Assembly (NCBI GenBank): GCA_029964075.1 | Contig: CM057149.1 | Coordinates: 22,644,197 to 22,708,196, forward strand | Direction of reading: 5' to 3' | DNA length: 64,000 nucleotides | Origin: Patiria pectinifera | Lineage: Eukaryota; Echinodermata; Asteroidea; Valvatida; Asterinidae | Part shown: piece after piece, positions 23,127-35,504 of the stretch | Layout of the letters: the number at the start of each line of letters is the position of its first letter | How positions within the stretch are numbered: the first letter of the stretch is position 1 | Program-made: the position numbers and the translations under genes | The notes under the pieces: model-generated | Databases searched by the model: none | What the model was told of the DNA's origin: nothing | The model's input: only the letters and a program-made list of their open reading frames with translations

Positions 23127-26100
23127 CGAGTGGTTACTTTGTGAGTTTAAAAGCTTAAACCGTTAATAAAAAAAAGACGTCGCTTTCATGTAATACATAT
23201 TTCAAGTGAAGAGCTTGTTTGCTAACCTTCTAACATGTTAAGTCAAGTTTCATTGTTTGTTTCCGAGTGTTCCCCATGTTTTGCTCTATGTTCCACCTAA
23301 CATTAGTATGTTGATGTTTTTGAAATTTGCTTTATGTTTCCTGTGCGGGGGGAAATGAATTTTGTTTTTGCTTTTGGATTTTTGTGCTTCAACAAAAAAA
23401 AAAGATAGATTGAGTTCATGTTTAAAATCCACTGTTCAAAGAAAGATAGTCAACCAGCATAGTCAGCAAATGAAATGCAGTTTCTCTTTTTTTTCAGGTT
23501 TACATAATCCTTACAGTAATAGCCATAGATGACACAGTGTTCCTGATAAAATAATCAACGGTCATCAGAGAGTTTGCCTAACCCAAATAATGGGAGCTGT
23601 GAAACATTACCTCAGAGAACTATAGATTCATTTTGCCACGATTGTTGTTTGAGAAATTGACTATAGTCTTAGAATATAGAAGATTAAAGCAAAGCAGAGA
23701 ATGTCTCCAATTTATTGTTTTATGTTTCAAATGAAAAGATGCCTAGACGTTAAAACACATGCATGTAGTTACAGATCGTTAACTTCAGGAAGAAAAATAT
23801 GAAATACAGCCCCACCCGGTCCGAGTTAGAAGGTAAAGCACTTGCTCACATGTGTGTCCCGTGTTGGCTTAGTTTGGTTTTTGTTTTAATTAGGGACTTC
23901 GTTTTACGGTGTTGGTAGATTTGAAGTGATTGACAAAAAAAATTGCCTGTGTTAAAACCCTGTATAGTTACAAAGTTGTTCATGTAAATCATGAAGCAAT
24001 GTAAATAGAGAAATGCATTCAGGTCAGATCTTGGTTGTTTCTATTTTTGTTATTATAAATAATGATGGATTAACAAAGGGCAGAACTGAATTAGCGAGAG
24101 CGGTAACAAGGTTTTTATATAATAATTTAGCCCTTGGGATTGCTCTTTAACCGAAATGTTCTTCTTAACCACTTGTACATGGTAGGGACGCCCATGTAAA
24201 TATATTTCAATTTACATGCTCGTGACATTTTAAATGCCAGTCATGTAAATGAAGCCTGTACATTTGAGTATGTTGTAAAAAAAAAATGCTATGTAGTTGA
24301 TAGATGCTATCCGTAAAATAGTATCGTAGATTCCTTGCGCATAAATCGACTCCTATGAACTTAATTTCATTGTTCTTTATTTTGTTTATAAATAATTTGT
24401 CTGTGAATACAATTTTGTCTTGTTTTGCTTTACTTTTGTACCCGAGTGAAATACTCTTTTTAATTTGTGATATACATACAAAAAATATATTTCTTGTGTA
24501 GTTTTGGACATTTTTTGGCATTGAATGTTGTACAGTTTGAAACCAAGTTTGTATAATCAGAGGTCCATTTGATAATCAGTACTGTAGGTTGATCCAGTGT
24601 TTTTGGAATCTGTGTTGCGTTTAGTCCAGTTTTTGAATTTTAATGACTTTTGATTTGATAGTACATTGTATAATCACTGCTTGTTGGCACCAGATCCAAT
24701 AGACCATTATCATGATGCGGCCATCTTGATTTTTTTTCCCATTCAAATCAACGTAACGAAAGTGAAGCTGGAAGGAAAAATAGTCTGGTTTCATTTTTGC
24801 ACACAAAAAACATCACTCGGTATTGTTATTGGATACAAGAAACATGACTGAAATGCTGGCAGCATGATAAAGGTCTATACAATGGTTTGTGCACATGGGT
24901 ATAATTCTGTCGTACATTTCAGTCAGTGTATTGTGCCAGTGTGTATAACAGGCATGCAACTTTTCCTCGGATCCGCTGATTTCCTTGTTTTTTTACTTCT
25001 CATGAACACCATTACAAATTGAAAAACACTGTACAAACTCTAGTTTGGTTTGGAGTTTTCTCGTATTTTTTCTAAATTCCCAGTTGCATGCCTGGTATAA
25101 ATGTAAGGACACCGTGTACTGTTTTAAAGGGTGCTTTGTTACCACTTTTAAGAGCCCGAGTAGGAGGGACACACACCGCGTGCGCGCACAGTCGTAGTTT
25201 ACCATTACGTCTGAGGACAAGGCATTGTGTTTCCCTGTGTTCCTATGCTATAGGACTCTCCCTTGGACTAAGCACACAGACTTGCGTTCAACCAATACAT
25301 TCGAGGACAACAAAGAATCTGTTGTTCTCTTGGTGTGTTGCTATCCTTGGATGTATGTAATGCAAGAGCGCAGTGGTTCGTGCGCATATGACGTGAAGTA
25401 GGTACACACGATTAATTTGACTACATGTACACCATAGCACCATGGCGTGAGCGTCAAGCGTTATCAGCAATACGTTTGAATGGCCCTCCCAGTGTTCTCC
25501 ATCAACCCTCCCATTGTAACCATTGAGGAGGTACATGTGCACAAAGTCCATACGCAGAATACACCACAGTGATATTACAGAGTACAGCATATCTGGTTGT
25601 GTGATAATTTTTGTCCAACAAATCTAACATCAAACGTTCAAGCTACTTTTTCACCAATTTTTGGCCAATTCAGTTGAGTTAAAATAAACGAGCATTCAGA
25701 GACCTGTGCTGTACTATTTACACTGGTATGGTAATATATTGGAATTAATGTTGGTTACTTTTGGAATTCCTAAGAACAAGATTTGCCTCAACACCCAAAA
25801 ATTTGCTTTGTACACATTAGGAAGAAAGTTGTTAGTGAGGAAATGCTAGGATTTGGGGGATCAAGTCATTGTACAAAAAATAACCACTTTCGAATTTTTG
25901 AGAAAAACATGATTGTGGAAACTATCCTGTTCTGTTCCATTAGGTGATTAGGACTCAGAAGAGAACAAGTACGGTTATTAAACTGAAGCTTGTGTGTGAT
26001 CAGTGTTGTGCATATTACTCAGTACGCAGTAACACAATCCCAAATTGCTTCTGGTGCTTACAAGCAGTGTAAAGACAATTTACTGACTCAATAACAAACC

Positions 26101-27400
26101 TAGATGCCATTAACTTGAAGCCAGGATATCACAATCTTGTAAATATTGTTGACATGACTAACAACTAGCATCCCTCTCGTGCAAAGACCCACAAGTCACT
26201 CTAGTATACACATTTTGTTTTAAGACCAGGGGTTAAACTTTGTTCTGTTTTCGGTGACTTGCAGAGAACCTTTCCGCTCAAGGGGGAAAATGATCAAAGA
26301 AAGAAAAGTCTCAAGTTCACTTCAAAGTCAAATAGGACCGTGTGGTACTGTCTCCACACCTTTGACACTGAACAAAACTTCAAACTTCTGTTGATTAAGT
26401 TATTTAATCCCAGCCATTTTTTTTTATCAAAATGTTTACAATGTTCATTTATTTTGTTCAAAAATGAGTAATGGCCACAAAAATCCAATACTTTTTGTAT
26501 GTGTGTGTTATAAAAGAGTAAATTCTATTATTTTTTTCTCCGCATATGGTGGTGTGAGGTTTTGTTCATAATTTTCCCAAGCCTAATGAATTTCTTTGAA
26601 AAAAAATTGTTGAGATAAATACAGAGTGTTTCTCCATTTTTTTGAAATTGAGTGTTTATCATTGACTATGTACCAAAAACCCAAAAAATGTCGCAGAAAT
26701 GGCCCATGAAAAAAAAAGGGTTCAGCATGGGATAATTGTTTTAATCGAGGGTTATTGTTCCACAGTTTGTCCATTAATTTCATTCTCATCTTAACTAAAT
26801 TGTGGTGATACACCCTGCGTTGTTTTTATGAGGTTTGGCAAGTCACAAAATCAGATATTGAAGAAAACCGGCTACTGTGTCCATACAACCAAATCAAGAA
26901 GTTTGCGTTACTCAGTCACCCATTGCATGAGCCCATTATACAGTAAACGGTATGGTCAGTACAGTCTACATGTATTTACTCTGTTCAATCTCTCATAAAC
27001 TTTTGAAGATTTTATCTCTGTAGAATTTCTCTGATTGAAAGAAAATGTTCAGAACGAAGAAACACTAGAAATACACACTACATTTATGATGTATTTTAAT
27101 TGATATATCCACGGGTTATCAATTTTGTTTTTAGTATGAGTAATTCCTTTGGAGGAGTTGTTTTGATTTAATATAGACCGATTTTTATTTAACTTGAATA
27201 TTAACTGTCCTGACAAATCTACTTATTGAATCCTATGCTGTAGTATTTTGTGTTCTTAATGATTCCATTTTACATTTACTAGTGCCCAAAACTGCATAAT
27301 GCTGCAGTTGACGTAACCTAGAGCCTGTAAATAAAATGTGTACAAAACAAGAATTTAAAAACCCTGTTGGGTGGTGGGATGATCCTCATCACTCTTTTGT
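23127..27400 (+). other. Probable KMT2E 3' UTR and downstream AT-rich DNA
   Basis: No coding exon is recognisable. AATAAA hexamers lie at 23,165, 25,683 and 27,329. The last (in gtaaataaaatgtg) is followed by a T-rich stretch and is a plausible distal poly(A) site, giving a UTR of up to about 4.2 kb. No repeat family of this window was recognised before 27,460, in contrast to the introns, which fits transcribed and selected UTR sequence. The true end is not provable from sequence. Confidence 0.4.
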
Positions 27401-27459
27401 TTTGTGTGATTTCTTCGGAGTTGGTTTCCATCTTAATTTTTTTTTCCGTGCAATAATTC

Positions 27460-28065
27460 CAGAGTTGTAACGAGTCACTGATTTTTGTGACTCGAGTCGG
27501 GTTGAGTCATTTTAAAGAAGTGACTCGAATCGTGTCGAGTCATTAGGTCCAAAGGTCGAGTCGAGTCAAATATTTAGCTCGAGTCAATTCGAGTCACGAA
27601 TATTTGAACACTATATACCAAAATTTATAAAAGGAGGCCATAAGTATAGGCAGCGTTCGAATCCAGGAGCTTTATAAGAAATCGCGTAAAGCCAATGATG
27701 AAACAGCGAATTAGAAAATGTGTTTAAAAATCTGGTTCCTGGATAGTATTTTGTGCGTTCTAGAACCATGAGGTGGGAGTCTGTGACACGTATATTCATA
27801 CATGACTAATTCGCAAAGCGAAGTGAGAATACATTTTGCACCGTAAGTCATTGCAAATACTTTTCGCAAAGTTGTGCTTTTATTTTTGGGACTCGAGTCT
27901 TATTAGCCTTTACTCGAGTCGAGTCATTTGCTCGCAGTGACACGAGTCGAGTCGAGTCGAGTCATTTACCTTCAGGGACTCGAGTCGAGTCACCAAAAAT
28001 TGTGACTCGAGTCAGACTCGAGTCAGACTCGAGTCGAGTCATTGACTCGAGTCATTACAACTCTG
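27460..28065. mobile_element. hAT-type MITE with 8-bp target-site duplication
   Basis: Ends are cagagttgtaacgagtca and gagtcattacaactctg. The 8 bp aataattc is repeated exactly at 27,452-27,459 and 28,066-28,073. Subterminal regions on both sides are filled with gactcgagtc units, about 20 in all. It is 606 bp with no transposase. The CAG...CTG ends and 8-bp duplication fit the hAT superfamily. Confidence 0.9.
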
Positions 28066-28572
28066 AATAATTCTCTGCGAGTTTTCTTCTCAATTAACGG
28101 TACACAGCATGAACGTCGAACTTTGAACGATATCTACAGCCGGTGAAGTTATACTATCAAAATTTCCATTAAACTCCCAACTAACTTAATTAACGAATGG
28201 GCGAACTTGTATTCTGCAACCCTTGAAAAAAAGTTTTGGTTTAGGCACAATTAGAAACGTTGGGTGCACGGAACAGTCGTCTGTTTGGGCAGACCGCGTG
28301 ACTAGACTCGCGCGAAACTCCGGCTTAATTATGTACATTGTTCCTCCTCCATGATTGTTCCGATTCGTCATCATCACCAGTCGAACCTTCCTACCAGGTC
28401 ACAACTCAATGAAACTACACCAATCGTTGGCCCTGTGTAATCGAATTTGATGTCTCTATATCAGAAAATGGATAAATTTTTCAGTGGAGTTTGTTAAGAC
28501 AGGGGACCCGAATCATCATGAATTGGAATCCGAACCTAGACAGAAACAAAGCCAAGAATTCGTAAACGTGAG

Positions 28573-28632
28573 GCTCGTACTCATTGATCTCCATATACAC
28601 AGTGTATATATGGAGATCAATGCTCGTACTCC
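28573..28632. repeat. Short hairpin flanked by a 10-bp direct repeat
   Basis: Arms cattgatctccata and tatggagatcaatg surround tacacagtgtata. The decamer gctcgtactc stands on both sides (28,573-28,582 and 28,623-28,632), which looks like a target-site duplication around a tiny palindromic insert. Confidence 0.6.
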
Positions 28633-28899
28633 ACTAGTCACTTTATCGGATTTGTTGGCGTTGGCGGCGCTGTTTAAGATATTCATAACGCATACGGTAT
28701 AACATTATCACATTAGAACTCGGAGTGTTTAGAATTAGATCATCACTAGATGGGCTACAATTTCAAGTAAATATACGTAAGTTATCAATGACTTTCTTTA
28801 ACTTTGTTATGAACATTATCTTAGAGAAGTAAACATTCATTATATTTGCGTTAAATAAAAGATTTGGTTATTCTTTTGTTTATTTTCATGCCTGGCAAT

Positions 28900-29643
28900 G
28901 GGTCGCACTAAAAAGCGTCAACACACCGTCAACACAGCGTCAACACATGACAGAAGCGTCAACACACCGTCAACACATCCAAAACACATTCTGAATTAAC
29001 AAAACTGGTATATAATTGTAAAGCATAGAATAAAAGAGAATTTCCATTGGTTTGAGTTTCCATTTCGTTGTTAAAAATATAGTATTTTCACGCGAAAAAA
29101 AATGACCTTTCGCGTGCACGGCCGTTGTCCGCCATCTTGACTTTGCACAAAGCTTGGACTACACCATTTTTAGTAGGGGTGTGTAGGTAATGACATTATC
29201 TTGTCATAAACAACAGAGGGATACCAGATCTGTGAGGACTAAGAATCGGAGTGGTAAATCATTATTTTGTGAGTTGTGTTTATGTTTCATTTACTTTATT
29301 GAAATGGACATCTTTTGGTATTGGCCGGCAGCGCCCTCTCTGTTGGTTTATTGTACAACGCTATCACCCTTTAGCATAATGGTATGGTCCTCACTGCCAC
29401 TGAGGCAACATGGCAGCCGATTTCGGAGCAGCACGGAGAGCCAATTTTCTTGAACTGAAAATCGCAATTTTCAGATGTTTAACCTATTGATTTTAAGCCA
29501 AAATCTTGTTTCTGACCATACTATATGGGTTACATACTGCTTTTGTCACTTTTAATGCATTTTGGATGTGTTGACGCTGTGTTGACGCTGTGTTGACGCT
29601 TTGGAGTGTGTTGACGCTGTGTTGACGCTTTTTAGTATGACCG
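28900..29643. mobile_element. Inverted-repeat element with GCGTCAACACA arrays and 8-bp duplication
   Basis: The left end gggtcgcactaaaaagcgtc and right end gacgctttttagtatgaccg are inverted. Both flanks have exact ctggcaat (28,892-28,899 and 29,644-29,651). Each subterminal region holds five to six gcgtcaacaca units in opposite orientation. It is 744 bp with no coding frame of note. hAT or a related 8-bp-duplication superfamily is likely. Confidence 0.88.
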
Positions 29644-29966
29644 CTGGCAATACAATGGCAATTTGCGGAACTGTATCGTATGTTCTCAATACTCCATGTA
29701 GGGGCCTACACGGCGATCGTGTAGCCCAGGTTGGACGAAGTCTTCATTGCAATACGACTAACGTAACGTAGGGAGGAAAGGGAGTCCACCAGGGCTAGGC
29801 GATCGTGTAGTGTAGGGGACTAGGGCCCCTGTTTAGTTTCGATCAAATTAGAGTCAAGGGTGTACTTTTATTATTCAAAATGACCTTTTCAACCTAAAGC
29901 AGACTTCTCTCAATATAATGACACCTTTTTTGGGAATGTTGCAACCTGACGCTATTTCCACGATTG

Positions 29967-30110
29967 TGTACAAAGTCTATGGACATGATGGAGAGTCCAG
30001 AACATTTGCTAAGTATTTCCTAACAAAATTAGAAATGTTTCTCAGTTCCAGATTCATGTCTTATCATTATTTTTGCAATGAATGACCTTCATTGATATGA
30101 TATTACTCCA
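29967..30110. repeat. Dispersed repeat shared with 10,795-10,950
   Basis: Direct-orientation partner of the copy in a KMT2E intron, roughly 80% alike by eye. It lies upstream of the receptor gene. Confidence 0.6.
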
Positions 30111-30499
30111 AGAACTTAGCTGGAGTTACCTCAGCCCTAAATTTTATCACTGGGTTGTCATTTTAGGGCTGGATGAAAGTTTTCATTTGGACTAGCAGGT
30201 ACAAGAAATGAATTTGAAAATGTGCCATATTGTCCCCATAACACACTAATTCCAACTGGGACTCACCCAAACCTTGCCTGGCATAACCACTGCACAGGTC
30301 CTTGAAGAAAAACGATCGACGATGAAGATTCAGCCTACAATTGCAGTGAAAAAAGGAGGCATAACCGACAACTGTGTGGTCAGGATGATGACCTGAGCTA
30401 GATTTGTGCACAAACAAAATGCAATGCGCTGTCGATTACCCATGCACACACAGCGAACCAGCAGTCACACTTGCCAACTGCACGGCACGGTGTGGCATG

Positions 30500-30641
30500 G
30501 CGCTGAAGCGCGCACGCGACGACTGTTTGATGCTCTACTGCTGCACTAACTACATGTATGAGGCTTCACTCGCATCACGGCGGAGGTAAAACGGCAGCCG
30601 AAGTTGGCCGACAAACAGTCGTCGGGTGCGTGCTTCAGCGC
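30500..30641. repeat. GC-rich hairpin upstream of the receptor gene
   Basis: Arms at 30,500-30,529 and 30,613-30,641 (gcgctgaagc and gcttcagcgc ends, cgacgactgttt inside) pair nearly throughout around an 83-bp loop. It stands about 360 bp before the start codon. Confidence 0.7.
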
Positions 30642-31001
30642 AGTTTCAAGAGTAGAAAAATTTCAACTTCTGCGACGTGTTTCTGACCATCACACAATTT
30701 CTCAGTTTGTGACCTGAGCATTACTTTTCTGCTTGATGCCTACGGTTCCGTCATGGCGCAAGCAAATCGTGGGTCGACCTGAGGCCTGAGACTTTATACA
30801 TGTTTTTGAGATTTGGGGATAAATTTATTAAAAAAAAATCATTCTTTATGGGATGTTCTCTTTTCGTTGTTTTTCTTTAGTTCTAAGATCTGCGCAGTGC
30901 AGTGATTGAGCTGTGCGGTGTCGTTCGAAAAGGCAGGAATGACTTAGTGGCAGATTTTTGGCCACAGTTCCCCCCTCACCGTAAGACGGTTGGGTACTAC
31001 C

Positions 31002-31065
31002 ATGGACACCCACCTTGTTATCATCCTGCTTGTCATGCTGAGGAGGGTGAACTCACAGGATAAAG
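31002..31065 (+). CDS. Signal-peptide exon of the receptor gene
   Basis: The exon encodes [21 protein letters not shown] plus one base. It has a hydrophobic core of about 10 residues and a plausible cleavage near the SQ/DK end. The context tactaccATGG is a strong start. The exon joins in phase 1 to the first EGF exon, giving KDLLC. No TATA box is obvious upstream, and the 5' UTR start is unknown. Confidence 0.8.
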
Positions 31066-34000
31066 GTTTGCACATTAAGGCTCCTGCTGTCTGAACAGTC
31101 ACAGACAGTTGAACATCAGTCCTCTTCCCCCGCAATGCCTTTATACACAGTCTATTCACCAACAGTCCAATCATATTTCTAGCAAGCACTATGAGTAATC
31201 CAATTCCATCAGCAGATAAAGCAAGTAACTGGTACATTTCTATGTACAGCTGGCTTATCAATCACGTACTGTCAAGGCAAAACTGTATCAAGTAACATAA
31301 ACAGTCATAACCAGTTGATCACTTTATTTTAGGCTGGGAGCTTGACTTGTAAAACGTCACTTGATTGATTTTGATTGCTGGGATAACTGTGTTGAATTTG
31401 ACAGCACGAGAGGGAGGGTTTAAGCAAAGAAAGAAGACAATTTTGAAGGTTAAGAAAAAATGAAGTCCCACTAATTTCCTGTTTCAAGTATACTGTACAT
31501 GTCATTTTCCATTTAAGAAAATGTATCTTGTTTCAAACAGAAAAAAATTTGGAAGAAAACTATCAAAGTGGATGTCAACAAATTTTGCTGCAGAATTGAA
31601 AGAACAAAGTTATTTCGCCAGCCAAACTTGAGGTCAAAATTAAAGGCACATAGGAACAATGCAGATTACCTGAAAAACAAACTTATCAATTCAGTGAGAA
31701 AAACCTGGTTCACGGTAAAGATAGGGAAGGTACCAAATACCCAGTGAAATGATTCTGCAGAAAAGGGTATCGTTTGGGGAAAAAATACCAGTAAAAGCAA
31801 GTGGTTTTAAAAAAAGTGGGCCGGCAGGCACACTTTTTTAGTATTTGAATTTTCACCAAATACATCACATCGTATTCGTGGTGATATTTTATTGCCATAC
31901 TGTCTAGGGCTACTTCTTTGGCAGTTCTCTTACGACTTCTGAAAAGAAGCCTTTATTTTCACAAAATAATCGACAGTAATTGCAACCAAATAATCGACAC
32001 TTCGATTGACTAACCGTAACCCCCTTGAGTTATTTACTAGGAACCTTCCTCACTCCTGCAAATTCCAACACCGTATGGTAAACTGTACACAAAAACTGTT
32101 GGACTCTGATTGGTAGTGTAACCCTATGTAAAGCATAATCTATTTACTAGTGCAGTACTCACTCCAACGGATTCCAACAAACCATGGTGTTGAGTTTGGC
32201 TGGATGGGGATTGTTAGGGTAACCAAATAAGACAGTGCTTGCAGCCCTAACACAGCACATGGTACAATACGTCATGTCTCACTCATGACACAGCATGACA
32301 TATAATCATAGCCACGCTATCAACTAATTTTCCTATTTTGTTGTGAAATGTCTTGTTCTTCACCATTTCCATGCAGATTTACTGTGTGCAAGTTACCCCT
32401 GCCTGCATGGCAGTAAGTGCGTTGAAGCACTCAACGGCTACAGTTGTACATGCCCTCCAGAGTGGACAGGCAGAAACTGTGAATTAGGTACAATTCTATC
32501 CATCATTTTTCAATATCAAATTATGTAGAGGGCGAGTCAAAAATGACCCACAATGACCCTAAAACCAGGCGCTGGAAATTGTCTAGTATTAAAGAAAGGT
32601 AAATAAAGTTTATGAGAAATATGAGACCCATTATGTTGCACCTTATAAGGGTTTACAAGGTGCTGCGGCGCATATTGCAGCCACTGCCAGAACCACCCAC
32701 ACCGGGTAAAACCCCTTCTCTAAGAGATAAGTGTTACTGGGTTCTTTAACGTGCATTACACAACACACGGGACGTACGGCTTTACGTCCCATCCGAAGGA
32801 CGAAGCAATAATGTGCCTTGCTCAAGAGCACGAACATCATGTTCCTACGGTCAGGATTCGTACCCATGTACCACGGCACACGGCACACAAGTCGAACACC
32901 GCAACCATTGGGCCACAGCACCCCTTGTCTCGTCGGAATTTCATTTGATCCCCGAATGACTTTTGAATTCTTCAGATGTGGATGAGTGTACCAGCACTCC
33001 ATGCAAGAACATGGGGATGTGCATCAACAGAGAAGGTGACTTTGAGTGTCTTTGCCAGCAAGAATGGACAGGGCCAACTTGTGACAGACCTGCACGTAAG
33101 TATACAACAAGACAAGACATTCTTTGAGTACATTTTATATAATGAAAGGTAGAGGTTACGAATTGTCATTAATGCATTTTTTTCGTTTGAAGCAACAAAA
33201 GTGCTCAGAATCTAAAGACGGGTGCTTAACAACTAACCTGATGAACTTTTAGCTCAGTGAATGCTGTATATTTAACAAGAAAACAATATGCTAGGATCTT
33301 GATTTCAATTCAAAAGTTGCCGAGTCGTGTTTTGAATTGGCCCCCGAATTCAGTTTTATAGTTCTGTCCATGGATCACAAGAATAAGGTGTGCGTTCTTT
33401 CAGCAAAACGAAAATAATTCACACACATCCCTATGTGATTTGTTTTCGTTTTGCTGAAAGAACACTTACCTTTTTTGTGATCCGTGGACAGAACTTGAAA
33501 AAGGTGGTTGGGTTTAAAATTCTGGCAAGTTGGTGACCAGGCTCCTAACCAGCTTTGAACATCACGTTTGGAACTGCTTTATCACACTATTAGTGCCATT
33601 CATACCTTTTTGGTTAAAAATTATGTAAGTCAACAAGTAAAAAAACTTCCGTTGAGTTTTGTTGTACCGTTTTACACCATGTCCGGAAATTGTCTATGGT
33701 GCATGCGGCGCGCGTGTGTAGACACCTCTCCTTATAAGGAGATCATATCAGTGGCTCTCAAGCCGTTGGTGTGTGCAACACCACATGGGCGCAGTATGTG
33801 AGTGCTCACATCTGTTTTAAAATATTACTGACCAGTGTTTTACTGGTGGTTTAAACCACGCACGCTACGTGCTCTCAAATAAGAATGGGGGTAAACTGTC
33901 TCAGGTATTGTATATGAATGGCGGTTTCAAACCACTGTTGTTTTTTCTTATAAAAATATGCCTGTATTATAAATGTTTTCTTTTTGGCAGAGTGTGCACA

Positions 34001-35472
34001 AGAGCAGTACACCGGTTGGCCCAGTATTCAGCTGAGGAGTATCTCAGGCCCAGCCTTTACACCGGCCAACTACACCGATACAATCGTGCCTTACATCTGC
34101 AGTTACACCATCACCAATCTGGACGACGCCGGCAAAATCCAGCTCATCTTTGACGACTTCTTCATGTTTGGTAGCAGGACCACGTTCTCTTGCATGAGGA
34201 TCTACAGTAGAAACAGCATAGAGGTCAGTAGTCGTTGGCCCCGCCCGAATCCCTATTACCATACCTCATGCATATTCATGAGCGAGGGCTAAACTCTTGA
34301 CTGGTCAATTTGTCATCACGTGCCAGCTGCTAGTTTTGCTATGTACAAGCACACATGTGAGGATTCACGAATAGCGGGAATATGCATGCGCAGTTGACGA
34401 TCACAAGGTGAACACATGTGATAGTCTGCTAACGTGTTTACTGAGCATTTGTGGCACTGTCGCATGGGGCGTGGGCTTAGTGGGCTCACAAGCGGGATTC
34501 TTACATGTAGAAGCATAATCGTATGCACTCATGCACAGACTTTACCTTTAACCTGTGTGTACATACATATACAGCTATGCTTTGACCCTAACTGCCTTCT
34601 TTTACCAAGTATTAGACCACATCCGCCAAAATCCATCAATCACACTGCTTCCAAATCATGTTTGGCTTTAGGCCTCTAGGCCCCAGTCCATCATACTCCA
34701 TCATTTAGTCAAACCAGGCCTGCAGGACCAAGTCCCCCCCAAATCCACCAAAATCGGGGATGGGGGATGGATTTTGACCTCTTAAATAGCAGGAGGGTTG
34801 ATCACTTTCAATAATAATACCACTCAAAATCCAAAGAAGAATGTTCAAAACTTAAGCTATTGAAGTTTCAGATCAGTGGATATTACACTTACTGAGAAAA
34901 CAGTGAAAAAGGCATGCACAGCCTTTTGATCATGAAACACTATATCTCATTATTTCTCTGTATTTTCTTCTAAATGACAGGTTTTTTCCACAGGTTTTTA
35001 GTACCAGCACGATTTTGAATCCAAGTAAGGTTTTCGATCATAATTTGGTGGGTTACTTTGGGATAATAGCAAATGATCCTACGGTATTTGCCCGGAGTAT
35101 ATAAAACTGATTTATAAACAAGCCATTCCACACATTTCCTAGAAAAATGTTGTTCAGTTACTTTGATTCATTTGATTGACACTCAGGTCTATGATGGCCA
35201 GTCTCCTACTCCTACCCTGGACCAGTGCTTCGCTTCAAATAAGAGGCCAAGGGCGATCGTGTCAACAGGCAATTCCTTACGTATTGACTTCAAGCACTTG
35301 CAGAGTATCTCCTATCAGTTCCCAGTCTTCCGAGCTCACTATCGCTTCCTGTCAGCTAACGAACCTGTTATCAAGCCCAGAGGTAAAGTGGGTCCCAGAG
35401 GGGACGGCCTATTGTCCTTAATTGTACCTGACTGGCTGACTCCCCACTGACTCCCCGACACCCCGACACCCC

Positions 35473-35504
<32 letters not shown>

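Larger units (their letters stand above)
29652..31001. other. Upstream region of the receptor gene
   Basis: Besides the repeat at 29,967 and the hairpin at 30,500, there is an imperfect inverted pair at 29,703-29,815 (ggcgatcgtgtag words). No TATA box, CpG-rich promoter or upstream exon could be recognised. A 5' UTR must lie here or further up. Confidence 0.4.
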
